Shown: positions 24,249 to 34,027, counted from the first letter of the stretch. The stretch is 64,000 nucleotides of DNA from Streptomyces tirandamycinicus (GCF_003097515.1 NZ_CP029188.1:186001-250000); one strand, 5' to 3'. The notes: a model not told the origin generated them from the sequence alone. Numbers and translations are program-made.

Positions 24249-25010
24249 ATGCGTTCCAACCGAAGCGCAGCCGCATCCACCGCCCCGAGGACGATCGGGG
24301 TGGTCCTGGCCGTCGTCGCGGTCATCGCCACCGTCCTGATCGCCACAAGGGGAGGCGACGAAGAGGCCTCCGCCTCGCAGACACCCGCCGGGACCGCCGC
24401 GCAGAACGGCTACGGCCAGGGCACCCAGGGTTCCGGGTCCGAGGGCTACGGGCACTCCTCCGGCGTCGGGCACGGCACCGAGGCGGAGGGCGGCGCGGCC
24501 CAGGACCGCCAGGCGGAGCGGTCCGAGCCCCAGCCGGTGACCGAGGTGGACAAGACGTTCCTGGTCGCGGTCCGGCAGGCGGGCCTGTGGGAGATCCCCG
24601 CCGGCCGGCTCGCGCAGACGAACGCGTCCAGCGAGGCGGTCAAGCGCGCCGGGCTGCACCTCATGGACGGGCACAGCAAGCTCGACCAGCTGGTCCGCGA
24701 GGACGCCGAGATCCTCGGCGTCCCGATCCCCGACCAGGCCACGCCGGAGCAGCAGGGCTGGGTCAAGCAGATGGAGAACGCCCGGGGAGCCGAGTTCGAC
24801 CGCATCTTCGCGAATCTGCTGCGCGCGTCCCACGGGAAGATCTTCGCCACCATCGGCGAGGTCAGGGCCGCCACGCAGAACGACCTGATCCGCCGCCACG
24901 CCCGGCAGGCCAACCAGACGGTGCTGGACCACCTGGAGGTCCTGGAGGACACCGGCCTGGTCGACGGCGAGACCTTCGCCGACGTGGAGAAGGCCGTCAC
25001 CCCGAAGTAG
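24249..25010 (+). CDS. DUF4142 domain protein, membrane-anchored
   Basis: 253 residues; GGGAGG before ATG. A single N-terminal membrane segment (about 15-33, TIGVVLAVVAVIATVLIAT) is followed by a Gly/Ser/Glu linker and a ferritin-like helical DUF4142 domain (about 100-253: DKTFLVAVRQAGLWEIPAGRLAQ, LHLMDGHSKLDQLVREDAEILG, LLRASHGKIFATIGEVRAAT). The domain lies outside the cytoplasm. The His residues could bind metal as in other ferritin-like folds, but the ligands are not certain. Function unknown. Confidence 0.85.
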   Translation: MRSNRSAAASTAPRTIGVVLAVVAVIATVLIATRGGDEEASASQTPAGTAAQNGYGQGTQGSGSEGYGHSSGVGHGTEAEGGAAQDRQAERSEPQPVTEVDKTFLVAVRQAGLWEIPAGRLAQTNASSEAVKRAGLHLMDGHSKLDQLVREDAEILGVPIPDQATPEQQGWVKQMENARGAEFDRIFANLLRASHGKIFATIGEVRAATQNDLIRRHARQANQTVLDHLEVLEDTGLVDGETFADVEKAVTPK

Positions 25011-25058
25011 GCACGGCCAGGCGGCGACCCCCGGGTGCAGCGGTGCTGGATCATTCCT

Positions 25059-25071
25059 TTGCACTGTGCAA
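25059..25071. promoter_or_regulatory. TTGCACTGTGCAA palindrome, copy 1
   Basis: 13-bp perfect palindrome after the DUF4142 gene; 15 bases around it are identical to copy 2, 260 bp away. The spacing and identity point to a regulator binding site. Confidence 0.5.
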
Positions 25072-25318
25072 TCCTGCGGTGGGCGGCGCCGCCCCGCCGG
25101 AGGAGCGGACCCGCTCGCCCGTGAGGCGCGCGAGAGGGTCCAGCCGTGACGCTCGGCGGCGCGGCGCCGCCCACCGGCTCCGGACACGCACTCCGGCCCC
25201 CTCCGGGCCGGCCGCAAGGCGGGCGGTCCGGAGCCGGGCCGCACCGCCGCCCGTACGGCGCCGCCCGCCGTCCGCGCGGCGCCGGGATGCGGCACCGTCC
25301 CGCCCCTGGTGTTCGATT

Positions 25319-25331
25319 TTGCACTGTGCAA
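25319..25331. promoter_or_regulatory. TTGCACTGTGCAA palindrome, copy 2
   Basis: Second exact copy, in an AT-rich patch (GATTTTGCACTGTGCAATACTTTCG) that looks like a promoter. An AGGAGG follows 14 bases later but without a good start codon. The region 25011-25544 has no supported gene otherwise. Confidence 0.5.
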
Positions 25332-25544
25332 TACTTTCGACCGAGGAGGGCCCGTCAACAGGCAGGCCCATGCCTGGGAGCTGAGGCACTGGCACGGTGA
25401 CGCAGTTTTCACGCGCCCGTCTGCTGCCGGCAGCCCTCCTCACCAAGCACGGGACCGGCCCCCCGCCGCCGACCGCACGGGCCGGGCGCGGACAGGCCGC
25501 CGTCACGCGCTGTGCGGTGTGCCGTCCTTCGGCAGAATGACGGT

Positions 25545-26711
25545 ATGTCGATGGGCGAAGAGCCCCGAGGCTCACGCTCCGCGGGGCGTCCCGACACCGC
25601 CCCGCCGGGGCCGGGCCGGGACGGGGACGCGCTGGAGCGGCATCACCGGCTCCTCGCCGAGACGGCCCTGAGCGGGGGGCGGCTGTCCGACGCGTCCCTG
25701 CAGGGCCTGCGGGAGCTGGGAGCCGCCGCGGCCGACCGGGGCACCACCCTCCATGCCGTGCTCGACGAGTACTTCACCGGTGCCCGCCGGGTCTGGGCCG
25801 GTCTGCAGCGTCCCCGGGACGACGACCGCCCCGCCGTGCTCCGTGACATGGCACAGGCGTTCCTGCGGGCGAGCGGCGAGTCGGCCGTGGCACTGAGCGA
25901 GGGCTACGAAACCGCCCACCGGGCGGCGATCCGGCGGGAGGAGGCGAGCCGGCGCGAGTTCGTCGACGACCTTCTCGAGGGGCGCACACCGCTCGGCCGG
26001 CTGGCGGAGCGGGCCGAGCGCTTCGGCCTTCGGCTCGTGGGGCCCCACACCGTCAGCGTCGGGCGTGCGCGGGAGCGCTTCGAAGCGGGCGACGCCACGA
26101 CCCGGTACGTGGAGGACGCGCTCACCACCCGGTTCGGGGTGGAGCAGGTACTGATCACCACCAAGGACGGTCTGCTCGTCTGCGTCGCCTCGGGGACGGG
26201 GACCGAGGTTCCCGAGTTCTTCGCCGGGCAGGCCGCGAGTGCGGTTACCGGGCCCTGCCGGGTCGCCGTGAGCAGGCCCAGAACGGGTCCCAGCGGGATC
26301 GTCCGCTCGTACCAGGAGGCCGGCAGGGCACTCGACGTGGCCCATCGGCTGGGCTTCACCGCCTCCGTGGTGCGGGCCTCGGACGTCCTGGTCTTCCAGG
26401 TGCTGGAGCGGGATCGCGCAGCGATCACGGATCTGGTGACCACGGTTCTCGGTGGCCTCGAACAGGCCCGCGGAGGCCCGCACACACTGCTGGAGACGCT
26501 CGCCGCGTACTTCGCCACCGGCTGCAGCAACACCACCACGGCCCGGCGCCTGGGGCTGGGGGTCCGTACCGTCGGCTACCGGATCGCCCGCATACACCAG
26601 CTCACCGGCTACGACCCGACCGATCCCGACCAGCGGTACGTCCTGCAGACGGCGGTACTGGGAGCCCGCCTGCTGGGCTGGCCGGCGACCCCGCTGCAGT
26701 CCGCCGACTGA
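25545..26711 (+). CDS. PucR/CdaR-type transcriptional regulator
   Basis: 388 residues from ATG 25545 (ATG 25551 is also possible). The N-terminal helical region resembles RsbRD-like domains (RLLAETALSGGRLSDASLQGL, ALSEGYETAHRAAIRREEASRREFVDDLLEG). A GGDEF-like degenerate domain (about 150-300) follows, and the C-terminal PucR HTH contains TGCSNTTTARRLGLGVRTVGYRIARI. Such proteins activate or repress adjacent metabolic genes. The target is not evident; the two TTGCACTGTGCAA sites upstream are candidates for its own site. Its convergent neighbour is hypE, with a shared terminator. Confidence 0.85.
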   Translation: MSMGEEPRGSRSAGRPDTAPPGPGRDGDALERHHRLLAETALSGGRLSDASLQGLRELGAAAADRGTTLHAVLDEYFTGARRVWAGLQRPRDDDRPAVLRDMAQAFLRASGESAVALSEGYETAHRAAIRREEASRREFVDDLLEGRTPLGRLAERAERFGLRLVGPHTVSVGRARERFEAGDATTRYVEDALTTRFGVEQVLITTKDGLLVCVASGTGTEVPEFFAGQAASAVTGPCRVAVSRPRTGPSGIVRSYQEAGRALDVAHRLGFTASVVRASDVLVFQVLERDRAAITDLVTTVLGGLEQARGGPHTLLETLAAYFATGCSNTTTARRLGLGVRTVGYRIARIHQLTGYDPTDPDQRYVLQTAVLGARLLGWPATPLQSAD

Positions 26712-26725
26712 CGGGTCCCGGCGGG

Positions 26726-26804
26726 CCCCCGTACGTCCCCTGCCCGGGGGACCCCGCCGGGGGACGTACGGGGTGACGGCCGGGGGACGTACGGGGTGAC
26801 GGCC
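26726..26804. terminator. Bidirectional terminator with duplicated right arm
   Basis: Left arm CCCCGTACGTCCCC (about 26727-26740) pairs with GGGGACGTACGGGG at 26760-26773. The same arm is repeated at 26783-26796 as part of a perfect 23-bp tandem duplication (26759-26781, 26782-26804). Either right arm can pair with the single left arm. It separates the PucR gene from hypE. Confidence 0.8.
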
Positions 26805-26836
26805 CGCCGGGGCGGCGCCGCCACCGTACGCCGTGG

Positions 26837-27904
26837 TCAGCAGATGCGGGGCAGTTGCTCGCCGAGCGGCAGGTCCACGACGCGGGTGCCTCCGAGCCCG
26901 GTGCGGGCGACCACCATCCCGGGGTGGTCCGCCACCGCCTCGCCGATCACCGCCGCCTCCCTGCCGAGCGGGTGGGCGCGCATCGCCGCCAGTACGGCGT
27001 CGGCGTGCTCCCGGGGGACGAAGGCGACGAGTTTGCCCTCGTTGGCGACGTACATCGGGTCCAGCCCCAGCACGGCGCAGGCGTTCGCCACCGGGGCCGG
27101 GACCGGAACGGCCCGCTCCTGGACCACGACTCCCGTGCCCGCGGCCGCGGCGATCTCGTTGAGCGCGGCCGCCAGTCCGCCGCGCGTCGGGTCGCGCAGG
27201 ACGTGCAGGTCCTCCGTGACCGCGAGCATCGCCTCGACCAGGCCGGCGAGGGCGGCGCAGTCACTCTCGATCTCGACCCCGAACTCCAGTCCCTCACGCA
27301 CGCTCATGACGGCCACGCCGTGGACGCCGATCGGACCGCTGACGATCACCACGTCACCGGGCACGACGCGCTGCGGCCGCAGGTCGACCCCGGGCGGGAC
27401 CAGCCCGATGCCGGAGGTGTTGATGAAGACACCGTCGCCGTGGCCCGCCTCGACGACCTTGGTGTCGCCGGTCGCCACCTCCACGCCCGCCGCGCGGGCC
27501 GCCTCGCCGAGTGCTTCGGCCACCCGCCGGACCACCTCGGTCTCGACGCCCTCCTCGAGGATGAACCCGCAGGAGAGGTACGCGGGGCGGGCTCCGCTCA
27601 TGGCGAGGTCGTTGACGGTGCCGTTGACGGCGAGGTGCCCGATGCTCCCGCCGGGGAAGAACAGCGGGCGCACCACGAAGGAGTCGGTCGAGAACGCCAG
27701 CCGGGCGCCGCCGAGTTCGATCGTCGCGGAGTCGTTCATGGCGGACAGCGCGGGTCCGCCGTAGGCGGGCGCGAAGACGTCGCGGACCAGTTCCGCGGAG
27801 AGGGCACCGCCCCCGCCGTGGCCCATCACCACCCGGGGCTGGTCGCGCAGCGGGAGCGGGCACGTCCAGGCGAGGACGTCCGGGGCTTCGGTGGTCTCAG
27901 ACAA
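26837..27904 (-). CDS. hypE: Hydrogenase maturation protein HypE
   Basis: 355 residues from a TTG start ([10 protein letters not shown]) that overlaps the hypD end by eight bases. PurM-like ATP-dependent dehydratase: [20 protein letters not shown] and [14 protein letters not shown] form the ATP site, and the protein ends in PRIC, whose last Cys carries the thiocyanate made from carbamoyl by HypF and ATP. It delivers CN to the Fe held by HypC-HypD. It is the last gene of hypABFCDE, followed by a shared terminator. Confidence 0.95.
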   Translation of the reverse strand: MSETTEAPDVLAWTCPLPLRDQPRVVMGHGGGGALSAELVRDVFAPAYGGPALSAMNDSATIELGGARLAFSTDSFVVRPLFFPGGSIGHLAVNGTVNDLAMSGARPAYLSCGFILEEGVETEVVRRVAEALGEAARAAGVEVATGDTKVVEAGHGDGVFINTSGIGLVPPGVDLRPQRVVPGDVVIVSGPIGVHGVAVMSVREGLEFGVEIESDCAALAGLVEAMLAVTEDLHVLRDPTRGGLAAALNEIAAAAGTGVVVQERAVPVPAPVANACAVLGLDPMYVANEGKLVAFVPREHADAVLAAMRAHPLGREAAVIGEAVADHPGMVVARTGLGGTRVVDLPLGEQLPRIC

Positions 27905-29030
27905 CGGGGCTGCCCTCCAGGGGACGCGACGCGGCGGACGGCAGGTCCAGCCGCCGGTAGAGGTAGTAGGCCGCGCAGGCGCCCTCGCTGGAGACCATCG
28001 TGGCCCCGAGCGGCGAGCGCGGGGTGCAGACGGTGCCGAACGCCTCGCACTCATGGGGCTTCAGCAGGCCCTGCAGCACCTCTCCGCTGCGGCAGGCCGC
28101 CGGTTCGCGGGTGTCGATGCCGGTGACCTGGAAGCGGTGCTCGGCGTCGTACTCCCGGTACCGGGGCGAGAGCCGCCAGCCGCTGTCGGGGATGACACCG
28201 ATACCGCGCCAGGCGCGGTCGGTGACCTCGAACACGTCGTCCAGCATCGCCCGGGCCGCCGGGTTCCCCTCCGGCCGGACGGCTCGGGGGTAGGCGTTCT
28301 CCACGCTGTGCTCGCCGCGCTCCAGTTGCAGCACGGTGCGGCGCACGCCCTCGAGGATGTCAAGCGGCTCGAAACCGGTGACCACGATGGGGACCCGGTG
28401 CCGCTCGGAGAGTTCGGGGTACTCGCCGGTGCCCATCACACTGCACACGTGCCCGGCGGCGAGGAAGCCCTGCACCCGGCACTTCGGGGACCGCATGATC
28501 GCCTCGATGGCGGGAGGCACCCGCACATGGGACACCAGCAGGCTGAAGTTCGGGATGCCGAGCCTGCGGGCCTGATAGACCGTCATGGCGTTGGGCGGCG
28601 CGGTGGTCTCGAAGCCGATGCCGAAGAACACCACCTGGCGGCCGGGGTTCTGCCGGGCGATGCGCAACGCGTCGAGCGGCGAGTACACCACCCGTACGTC
28701 ACCGCCCTCGCCGCGCACCTGGAACAGGTCGCGGCCGGTCCCCGGCACCCGGAGCATGTCGCCGAAGGAGCAGAAGATCACTCCGGGGCGGGAGGCGATC
28801 TCCAGGGCCTTGTCGATGACCTCCAGCGGGGTGACGCAGACGGGGCAGCCGGGGCCGTGGATCAGTTCGACCTCGTCCGGCAGGAGCTGGTCGATGCCGT
28901 GCCGGATGATGGTGTGGGTCTGCCCCCCGCACACCTCCATCAGCGCCCACGGCCGGGTCACGGCGGCCCGGATCTCGCCGAGCAGCCGCTCGGCCAGCGC
29001 GGGGTCCTGGAACTCCTCGATGTACTTCAC
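27897..29030 (-). CDS. hypD: Hydrogenase maturation protein HypD
   Basis: 377 residues; GTG start overlapping the hypC stop (GTGA). The conserved family motifs are present: CGGQTH (about 34-39), [10 protein letters not shown] (about 61-70) and a [4Fe-4S] cysteine set near the C-terminus ([25 protein letters not shown]). HypD with HypC forms the scaffold on which Fe(CN)2CO is built. Confidence 0.97.
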   Translation of the reverse strand: MKYIEEFQDPALAERLLGEIRAAVTRPWALMEVCGGQTHTIIRHGIDQLLPDEVELIHGPGCPVCVTPLEVIDKALEIASRPGVIFCSFGDMLRVPGTGRDLFQVRGEGGDVRVVYSPLDALRIARQNPGRQVVFFGIGFETTAPPNAMTVYQARRLGIPNFSLLVSHVRVPPAIEAIMRSPKCRVQGFLAAGHVCSVMGTGEYPELSERHRVPIVVTGFEPLDILEGVRRTVLQLERGEHSVENAYPRAVRPEGNPAARAMLDDVFEVTDRAWRGIGVIPDSGWRLSPRYREYDAEHRFQVTGIDTREPAACRSGEVLQGLLKPHECEAFGTVCTPRSPLGATMVSSEGACAAYYLYRRLDLPSAASRPLEGSPVV

Positions 29031-29329
29031 CGCCGGGCCTCCTCGCGCGAGCGGCCGAACCCTTCGGGTCCGTCCGGCTCGTCCGGGTCGCCGAACTCCT
29101 CCTGGAGCAGCCCGAGGTTCTCGAACAGCTCCAGGGTCCGCCGGGCCGATTCCTCGTCCAGCCGCTGCAGTGCGAATCCCACGTGGACGACGGCGTACTC
29201 GCCGACCCGCAGATCGGGCAGGTACTCCAGGCACACCTCCTTGACCACCCCGCCGAAGTCGACGGTGGCCATCCGGGTGCCGTCCCGGTCCTCGATGTCC
29301 AGCACCCTGCCGGGTACCGCCAGGCACAT
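29027..29329 (-). CDS. hypC: Hydrogenase maturation chaperone HypC
   Basis: 100 residues. Begins [13 protein letters not shown], with the essential Cys2 that binds Fe, followed by the OB-like fold ([32 protein letters not shown]) and a longer than usual acidic tail. It shuttles the Fe(CN)2CO group from HypD to the large subunit. Coupled to hypD by a GTGA overlap; 36 bp after hypF. Confidence 0.96.
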   Translation of the reverse strand: MCLAVPGRVLDIEDRDGTRMATVDFGGVVKEVCLEYLPDLRVGEYAVVHVGFALQRLDEESARRTLELFENLGLLQEEFGDPDEPDGPEGFGRSREEARR

Positions 29330-29365
29330 GCCTCTCTCCTCGCTGTCGTGCCGTGTACCGCTCGG

Positions 29366-31825
29366 TCATCCGGCGTCTTGCGCCGCCCGGGCGGCCACGA
29401 CGAGCTGGCCGAGCGCCAGTCCCCCGTCGTTGGGCGGGATCCGGTGGTGGCGCAGTACGGTGAAGCCGTCCTCCCGCAGGCCCGCGGCGCACGCCGAGGA
29501 GAGCACCGCGTTGGCGAACACTCCCCCGGTCAGCGCGACGGTCCGCAGCCCGTGCCGCTCCCGTGCCAGGGCGCAGACCCTGCGGACGAGCACGGCCACC
29601 GCGGCGTGGAAGCGCCCCGCGATCACGGGCGCCGGGGTGCCCGCCCGCACGTCGCCGGCGACCGCGGCCAGGACGGGGGCGGGGTCGGCGGTCATCGCGG
29701 CGGCGGGACCGCCGCCCGCCGGACGCAGTGCGAAGGCGTACGGCTCCCCGTACGCGCCGTCCGCCAGGACGGCGGCCGCTTCGAGTTCGATCGCGGCCTG
29801 CGCCTCGTACCCCGCGATGTGGCACACGCCCGCGAGGGAGGAGACCGCGTCGAAGAGCCGGCCCATGCTGGAGGTGGGGACGCAGTTGAGACCGCGCTCC
29901 AACTGCCTTCGCAGCAGCGGCAGTTCCTGCTCGGGGCAGGCCGCGGTGCAGGGCAGGTCGCCGCTCCAGCCGATCCCGGCCGCGCGCAGATGGGCGAGCG
30001 CCATGCGGTAGGGGCGCCGCACGGCCGCGTCACCGCCGGGCAGGGGGACGTATCCGAGGTGCGCGAAGCGGTGGAAGCCGTCGTAGCCGGCGAGCAGGAA
30101 CTCGCCGCCCCACACGGCGCCGTCGTCCCCGTAGCCGGTGCCGTCGAAGGCGACGCCGATCACCGGGCGGCTGCCGTCGAGGCCGTGTTCGGCCATGGCG
30201 GAGGCGATGTGCGCGTGGTGGTGCTGGACGTGCACGACGGGCCGGCCGCCGGCCACGTGGCCGGCCCAGCGGGCGGAGCGGTAGCCGGGGTGCCGGTCGG
30301 CGGCGAGCAGCTCGGGCCGCACTCCCGTGATCGCCTCCAGCTGCTCCTCCGCGCAGGCGAAGGCGTGCTGGGTGGCGAGGTCGTCCATGTCGCCGATGTG
30401 CGCCGACAGCCACGCCTTGCGGTCGCGGCCCAGGCAGAAGGTGTTCTTGAGGTCCCCGCCGACCGCGAGGGCGGGCCGGACCGGCACCGGCAGGGTGACC
30501 GGCAGCGGCGCGTGTCCCCGGGAGCGGCGGAGGGTCAGGAGCTCCCCGTCGCAGACCCGCACCACCGAGTCGTCGCAGGGGACGTGGATGGGGCGGTCGT
30601 GCAGCAGCCACGCGTCGGCCAGGTCCGCCAGCCGGTCCAGTGCGTCCCCGTCGTCGGTGACGATCGGCTCTCCGGCCACATTGCCGCTGGTCATGACGAG
30701 GAGCCGGGGGCCGGTGTGCTCCTCGCCGGGAAGCCCCAGCAGCAGCTGGTGCAGCGGGGTGTAGGGAAGCATCACTCCGAGGTCGGGGCTGCCGGGCGCC
30801 ACCCCCTCCACCGGCCGCGGGACTCCGGGCGGGGCGTCCGCGGGCGGTAGGCGGCGGCGCATCAGGACGATCGGCCGCACGGGTCCGGTGAGCAGTTCCC
30901 GCTCCTCGGCGCCGAGGTGGACCAGGTGCTCGATGTCCCCGATGTCCCTGGCCATCAGCGCGAACGGCTTGTCGCCGCGGGACTTGCGGCGGCGCAGCAG
31001 CGCCACGGCGCCCCTGTTGCCGGCGTCGCAGGCGAGGTGGTAGCCGCCGAGGCCCTTCACGGCGAGGATCGCCCCGTCGGACAGCAGTTCGCGGGCCTCC
31101 CGGACCGGGTCGGCGACGACCGGCCCGCCGAGACTGCGGTCGTTGGGGTCCGGCGCGACCACGTGCCGGGGGCGCAGCCCGGGGGCGGCGGGCGCCACGA
31201 TCATCCGCAGCCGCGGTCCGCAGGAGGGGCAGGCCACGGGCTGGGCGTGGAAGCGCCGGTCGCCCGGATCGGTGTACTCCCGGGCGCAGTCGGGGCACAT
31301 GGCGAAGTCGGCCATCGTCGTGTGTTCGCGGTCGTAGGGCAGGCCGGTGACGATGGTGAAGCGCGGACCGCAGTGCGTACAGGTGATGAAGGGGTGCCGG
31401 TGGCGGCGGTCGGCCGGGTCGGCGAGCTCCCGCAGGCAGTCGTCGCAGGTCGCGGTGTCCGGGGACACCAGGGTGCGGACGGGCCCGTCCTGGTCCGAGG
31501 CGACGATGAGGAATCCGCTGCCGCCGGTGACGGCGACCTCCTGGTCGTGGACGGACTCGACGATCGCGAGCGGCGGGGCGTCCTCGGCGATCCGGGCGCA
31601 GAAGCGGGCCACCGCGAGCGGGGCGCCCTCGACCTCGGCGACCACGCCGTCGCCGGTGTTGGTCACATGGCCGGTCAGCTCCAGCCCGGTGGCGAGGTGA
31701 TGGAGGAAGGGGCGGAATCCGACCCCCTGTACGACTCCCCGCACGGTGACCCGGCGCCGCTGGACCGGCGCGGGGGCGACGAGCCCGGGCCGGGACGCGG
31801 CCGGGCCCGGCGCGGAGGTGGTCAC
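29366..31825 (-). CDS. hypF: Carbamoyltransferase HypF
   Basis: 819 residues, normal length. Order of domains: acylphosphatase (about 25-110, [11 protein letters not shown]), two zinc fingers (CDDC, CTHC, CPDC, CPSC; about 126-200), YrdC-like (about 225-410, [18 protein letters not shown]) and a Kae1-like carbamoyltransferase (about 450-815, [31 protein letters not shown]). It moves the carbamoyl of carbamoyl phosphate via AMP to the C-terminal Cys of HypE, the source of the CN ligands. It overlaps hypB by four bases. Confidence 0.97.
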   Translation of the reverse strand: MTTSAPGPAASRPGLVAPAPVQRRRVTVRGVVQGVGFRPFLHHLATGLELTGHVTNTGDGVVAEVEGAPLAVARFCARIAEDAPPLAIVESVHDQEVAVTGGSGFLIVASDQDGPVRTLVSPDTATCDDCLRELADPADRRHRHPFITCTHCGPRFTIVTGLPYDREHTTMADFAMCPDCAREYTDPGDRRFHAQPVACPSCGPRLRMIVAPAAPGLRPRHVVAPDPNDRSLGGPVVADPVREARELLSDGAILAVKGLGGYHLACDAGNRGAVALLRRRKSRGDKPFALMARDIGDIEHLVHLGAEERELLTGPVRPIVLMRRRLPPADAPPGVPRPVEGVAPGSPDLGVMLPYTPLHQLLLGLPGEEHTGPRLLVMTSGNVAGEPIVTDDGDALDRLADLADAWLLHDRPIHVPCDDSVVRVCDGELLTLRRSRGHAPLPVTLPVPVRPALAVGGDLKNTFCLGRDRKAWLSAHIGDMDDLATQHAFACAEEQLEAITGVRPELLAADRHPGYRSARWAGHVAGGRPVVHVQHHHAHIASAMAEHGLDGSRPVIGVAFDGTGYGDDGAVWGGEFLLAGYDGFHRFAHLGYVPLPGGDAAVRRPYRMALAHLRAAGIGWSGDLPCTAACPEQELPLLRRQLERGLNCVPTSSMGRLFDAVSSLAGVCHIAGYEAQAAIELEAAAVLADGAYGEPYAFALRPAGGGPAAAMTADPAPVLAAVAGDVRAGTPAPVIAGRFHAAVAVLVRRVCALARERHGLRTVALTGGVFANAVLSSACAAGLREDGFTVLRHHRIPPNDGGLALGQLVVAARAAQDAG

Positions 31826-32517
31826 GCCCGGGCCTGGGCCATCACCGGCATGTGGACCGCGGTGCCGTCCGCCGCGGCGAGGGCCCGGTCGAGCAGCAGG
31901 CCCGCGCCGGCGCCGGTGCGGGCGGAGGTGAGGACCACGTCCACGCCCGGATTGACCTGCTCGACGTTGGCGCGGAAGGCGGCCTCGTCGAAGCCGACGG
32001 CGTCCGCGATGTCCGTCTTGGTGACGATCACCAGGTGGGCGAGTCCGAAGGCCGTGGGGTACTTCAGCGGCTTGTCCTCGCCCTCGGTGACGGAGGCCAG
32101 CACCACCCTCAGCGCCTCGCCGAGGTCGTAGGAGGCGGGGCAGACGAGGTTGCCGACGTTCTCCACGAAGACCAGCCGGGTGTCCTCGGCCGGCCAGTCG
32201 CGGAGGTGGCCGGCGAGCATGTCGGCCTCGAGGTGGCAGAGCCCGTCGGTGAGCACCTGCTTGACGGGGAGTCCGGAACGGGCGAGACGCATGGCGTCGT
32301 TCTCGGTGGCGAGGTCGGCCGTGAGGGCCGCGGCGGTGACGCCCCGCTCCCGCGCCAGCAGGAGTTCGGCCTCGAGCAGGGCGGTCTTACCGCTGCCGGG
32401 GCTGGAGAGCACGTTGACGACGGTCGTCCCGCGCGCGGCGAGTCCCCTGCGCAGGGTGCCGGCCGTCGCGTCGTTCTTGGCCAGCACCGCCTGTTGCAGA
32501 TCGACGACACGGCACAT
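31822..32517 (-). CDS. hypB: Hydrogenase nickel-insertion GTPase HypB
   Basis: 231 residues. SIMIBI GTPase with Walker A SSPGSGKT (38-45), switch and metal region ENDAMRLARSGLPVKQVLTDGLCHLEADML, and VTKTDIAD for guanine. It lacks the N-terminal CxxCGC motif and the His-rich stretch of some HypB proteins, so nickel binding is at the GTPase-domain site only. It works with HypA to load Ni. Three bp after hypA. Confidence 0.96.
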   Translation of the reverse strand: MCRVVDLQQAVLAKNDATAGTLRRGLAARGTTVVNVLSSPGSGKTALLEAELLLARERGVTAAALTADLATENDAMRLARSGLPVKQVLTDGLCHLEADMLAGHLRDWPAEDTRLVFVENVGNLVCPASYDLGEALRVVLASVTEGEDKPLKYPTAFGLAHLVIVTKTDIADAVGFDEAAFRANVEQVNPGVDVVLTSARTGAGAGLLLDRALAAADGTAVHMPVMAQARA

Positions 32518-32520
32518 GCG

Positions 32521-32913
32521 TCAGCCCTCCTGGGAGATCGGTTCGCGAACCCCGGGGTCCGCGGGGTCTTCGTGCCACTCCACGGCGGCGATCCGCAGCT
32601 CGCGGCCGCAGACCAGCTCCGCGGTGGCCCGGTCGCACACCGGGCAGACCAGCCGCGGCGGCATGCCCACCGCCCACTCGCCGCCGCACGGGGCGCAGCG
32701 GGCGCGCGCCGGGACGCTCTCGACGGCGAGTTCGGCGCCTTCCACGACGGTTCCGGCGCAGGCCAGCCCGAAGGAGAAGGTGAGCGCGTCGGGGACCACT
32801 CCGGCCAGCTCGCCGATCAGCAGGCGTACGGTGCGCACCGCGGTGGCGCCGTGCGCCCGTGCCGCCTCCTCGACCTGGTCGACGACGGCGAGCGCGATGG
32901 ACATCTCGTGCAT
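32521..32913 (-). CDS. hypA: Hydrogenase nickel chaperone HypA
   Basis: 130 residues, start MHEMSIALAVVDQVE. The N-terminal Met-His-Glu binds nickel, and the zinc site is formed by CAPC and CPVC (about 72-95). First gene of the hypABFCDE unit, preceded by the 425-bp spacer with the 18-bp repeat array, where its promoter should be. Confidence 0.96.
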   Translation of the reverse strand: MHEMSIALAVVDQVEEAARAHGATAVRTVRLLIGELAGVVPDALTFSFGLACAGTVVEGAELAVESVPARARCAPCGGEWAVGMPPRLVCPVCDRATAELVCGRELRIAAVEWHEDPADPGVREPISQEG

Positions 32914-33338
32914 CGGTCTCCGTCCTGGGCGGCGGCGGTCCGCCGCGCCCGGGGCGGGCGCGACCGTGCCCATTACAGGGGCCGCCGCCGGGCCGGTCCG
33001 ACCGGCGCGCCGACGGTGCCCGGTCGCGTCCGCCGTTCGGTGCAGCGGCCGCGCGGCGGGGCGGCCGGCGGGTCCCGCGCGTCACCACGGTCGGTGCGGC
33101 ACCTCACCCCGGCCCGTACCGCTCGTCCGCACGCTCACGCGGCGCGGGCCGGATACCGCGGGTCCCACGGGTCATGGCACACGGGCACCCGGAGCGGGCC
33201 ACGCGGGCCCCTCGCTCACGGCACGCGGATCGGGCACCGCGGTGCGGCCGGGTCCCGCGGTGCGGTCGGGCACCGCGGTCCGGTCGGGCACCGCGGTGTG
33301 GCCGGGTCCCGCGGTGCGGTCGGGTCCCGCGGTGCGGG
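32914..33338. other. Spacer between the two hydrogenase transcripts
   Basis: No supported gene in 425 bp. Half is the 18-bp repeat array described separately; the rest is GC-rich. It should hold the hypA promoter on the minus strand, but I see no clear -35/-10 pair. Confidence 0.6.
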
Positions 33339-33339
33339 T
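33232..33339. repeat. 18-bp tandem repeat, 6 copies
   Basis: Six contiguous units of GGG(C/T)(A/C)CCGCGGTGCGG(C/T)C lie at 33232, 33250, 33268, 33286, 33304 and 33322; copies differ at 1-4 positions. Each contains CCGCGG, and GCACCGCGGTGC in the first unit is a 12-bp palindrome. The array abuts the stop codon of the 35-residue peptide gene. Confidence 0.95.
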
Positions 33340-33446
33340 CACATCCGGCGGATGCGCAGATAGCGTCTGAGGTCCGGGAGGAACCCCCTGACGAGCGCGA
33401 CGACCGCGGTGGCGGCTGCGGCTCCGCCGATGACCTTCTTGATCAT
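33339..33446 (-). CDS. 35-residue basic peptide at the end of the hydrogenase structural operon
   Basis: MIKKVIGGAAAATAVVALVRGFLPDLRRYLRIRRM. Strong AGGAGGAG ribosome-binding site eight bases upstream, and its ATG overlaps the stop of the maturation protease gene (ATGA). The amphipathic Ala/Val helix with a strongly basic C-terminal half (pLRRYLRIRRM) suits membrane-surface attachment. It fits a short Streptomyces family known from hydrogenase loci (I recall DUF6893). It could anchor the soluble hydrogenase to the membrane or act as an assembly peptide; this is inference. Confidence 0.8.
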   Translation of the reverse strand: MIKKVIGGAAAATAVVALVRGFLPDLRRYLRIRRM

Positions 33447-34027
33447 GGGTGTGCTCCTCCTGTGTGGCCGGTTGGTGCCGGGGCTGACTGGTGCACCAGG
33501 TCGGTGATCATGCGTGCGGCTGCCGGTACGGCGGCGGCGACCCGCGGGCTGAGTCCGATCCCCTCCTCGACACAGGCGGGTTCGCAGCCGACGACCAGGA
33601 CGCGGCGCGGCGGCTCCGTGCCGGTGCCGGCGCAGAGCGTGTGCAGCAGGGCGAGTACGGCGTCGGGGGACATCCCGTGGCCGTCGAGGGCGCCGAGGCC
33701 GCCGGCGTCCACGGGCCTTCCGGTACCGCCGCCGGAATCCACGGGCGTACCGGTACCGCCGCCGGGGTCCGGCTCGATGAGGTAGAGCGTGCCGGGTTCC
33801 CCGCCGCGGGCCGTCGCGTCGACCAGGACGAGGGTGTCGTACCCGTCCAGCAGCCGGTAGGCGAGGTGGACGCCCCGGATGCCGATGTCCGCGACCTCGA
33901 CCCCGTCCGGCAGTGGCCGCCCGGCCAGTGCGCGTACGGTCTCGACGCCGAAGCCGTCGTCGCCGAGGAAGATGTTGCCGACGCCGGCGACGAGGGTGCG
34001 GGGGCGGTCCTGCGCGGGGGCGTTCAC
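33443..34027 (-). CDS. Hydrogenase maturation protease (HyaD/HoxW family)
   Basis: 194 residues, GTG start overlapping the preceding stop. Family motifs: VAGVGNIFLGDDGFGVETV (about 12-30; the acidic residue binds nickel), LVLVDATA with the second acidic ligand, and the His of DGHGMSPDAVLALL. A Gly/Asp-rich insertion (about 88-110, two GGGTG units) is longer than usual. It cuts the C-terminal 23 residues after His569 of the large subunit once Ni is inserted. Confidence 0.92.
   Translation of the reverse strand: MNAPAQDRPRTLVAGVGNIFLGDDGFGVETVRALAGRPLPDGVEVADIGIRGVHLAYRLLDGYDTLVLVDATARGGEPGTLYLIEPDPGGGTGTPVDSGGGTGRPVDAGGLGALDGHGMSPDAVLALLHTLCAGTGTEPPRRVLVVGCEPACVEEGIGLSPRVAAAVPAAARMITDLVHQSAPAPTGHTGGAHP

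Noticed and set aside
25058..25332. Mini transposable element bounded by TTGCACTGTGCAA
   Set aside because: Sequence outside the 15-base core does not continue as direct or inverted terminal repeats, and no target-site duplication is visible.
25397..25540. Possible 46-47-codon gene starting GTG after copy 2 of the TTGCAC palindrome
   Set aside because: Weak ribosome-binding context, low-complexity Pro/Arg content and no domain beyond one CxxC; not enough to call.
33232..33339. CRISPR array
   Set aside because: The 18-bp units are contiguous with no unique spacers.
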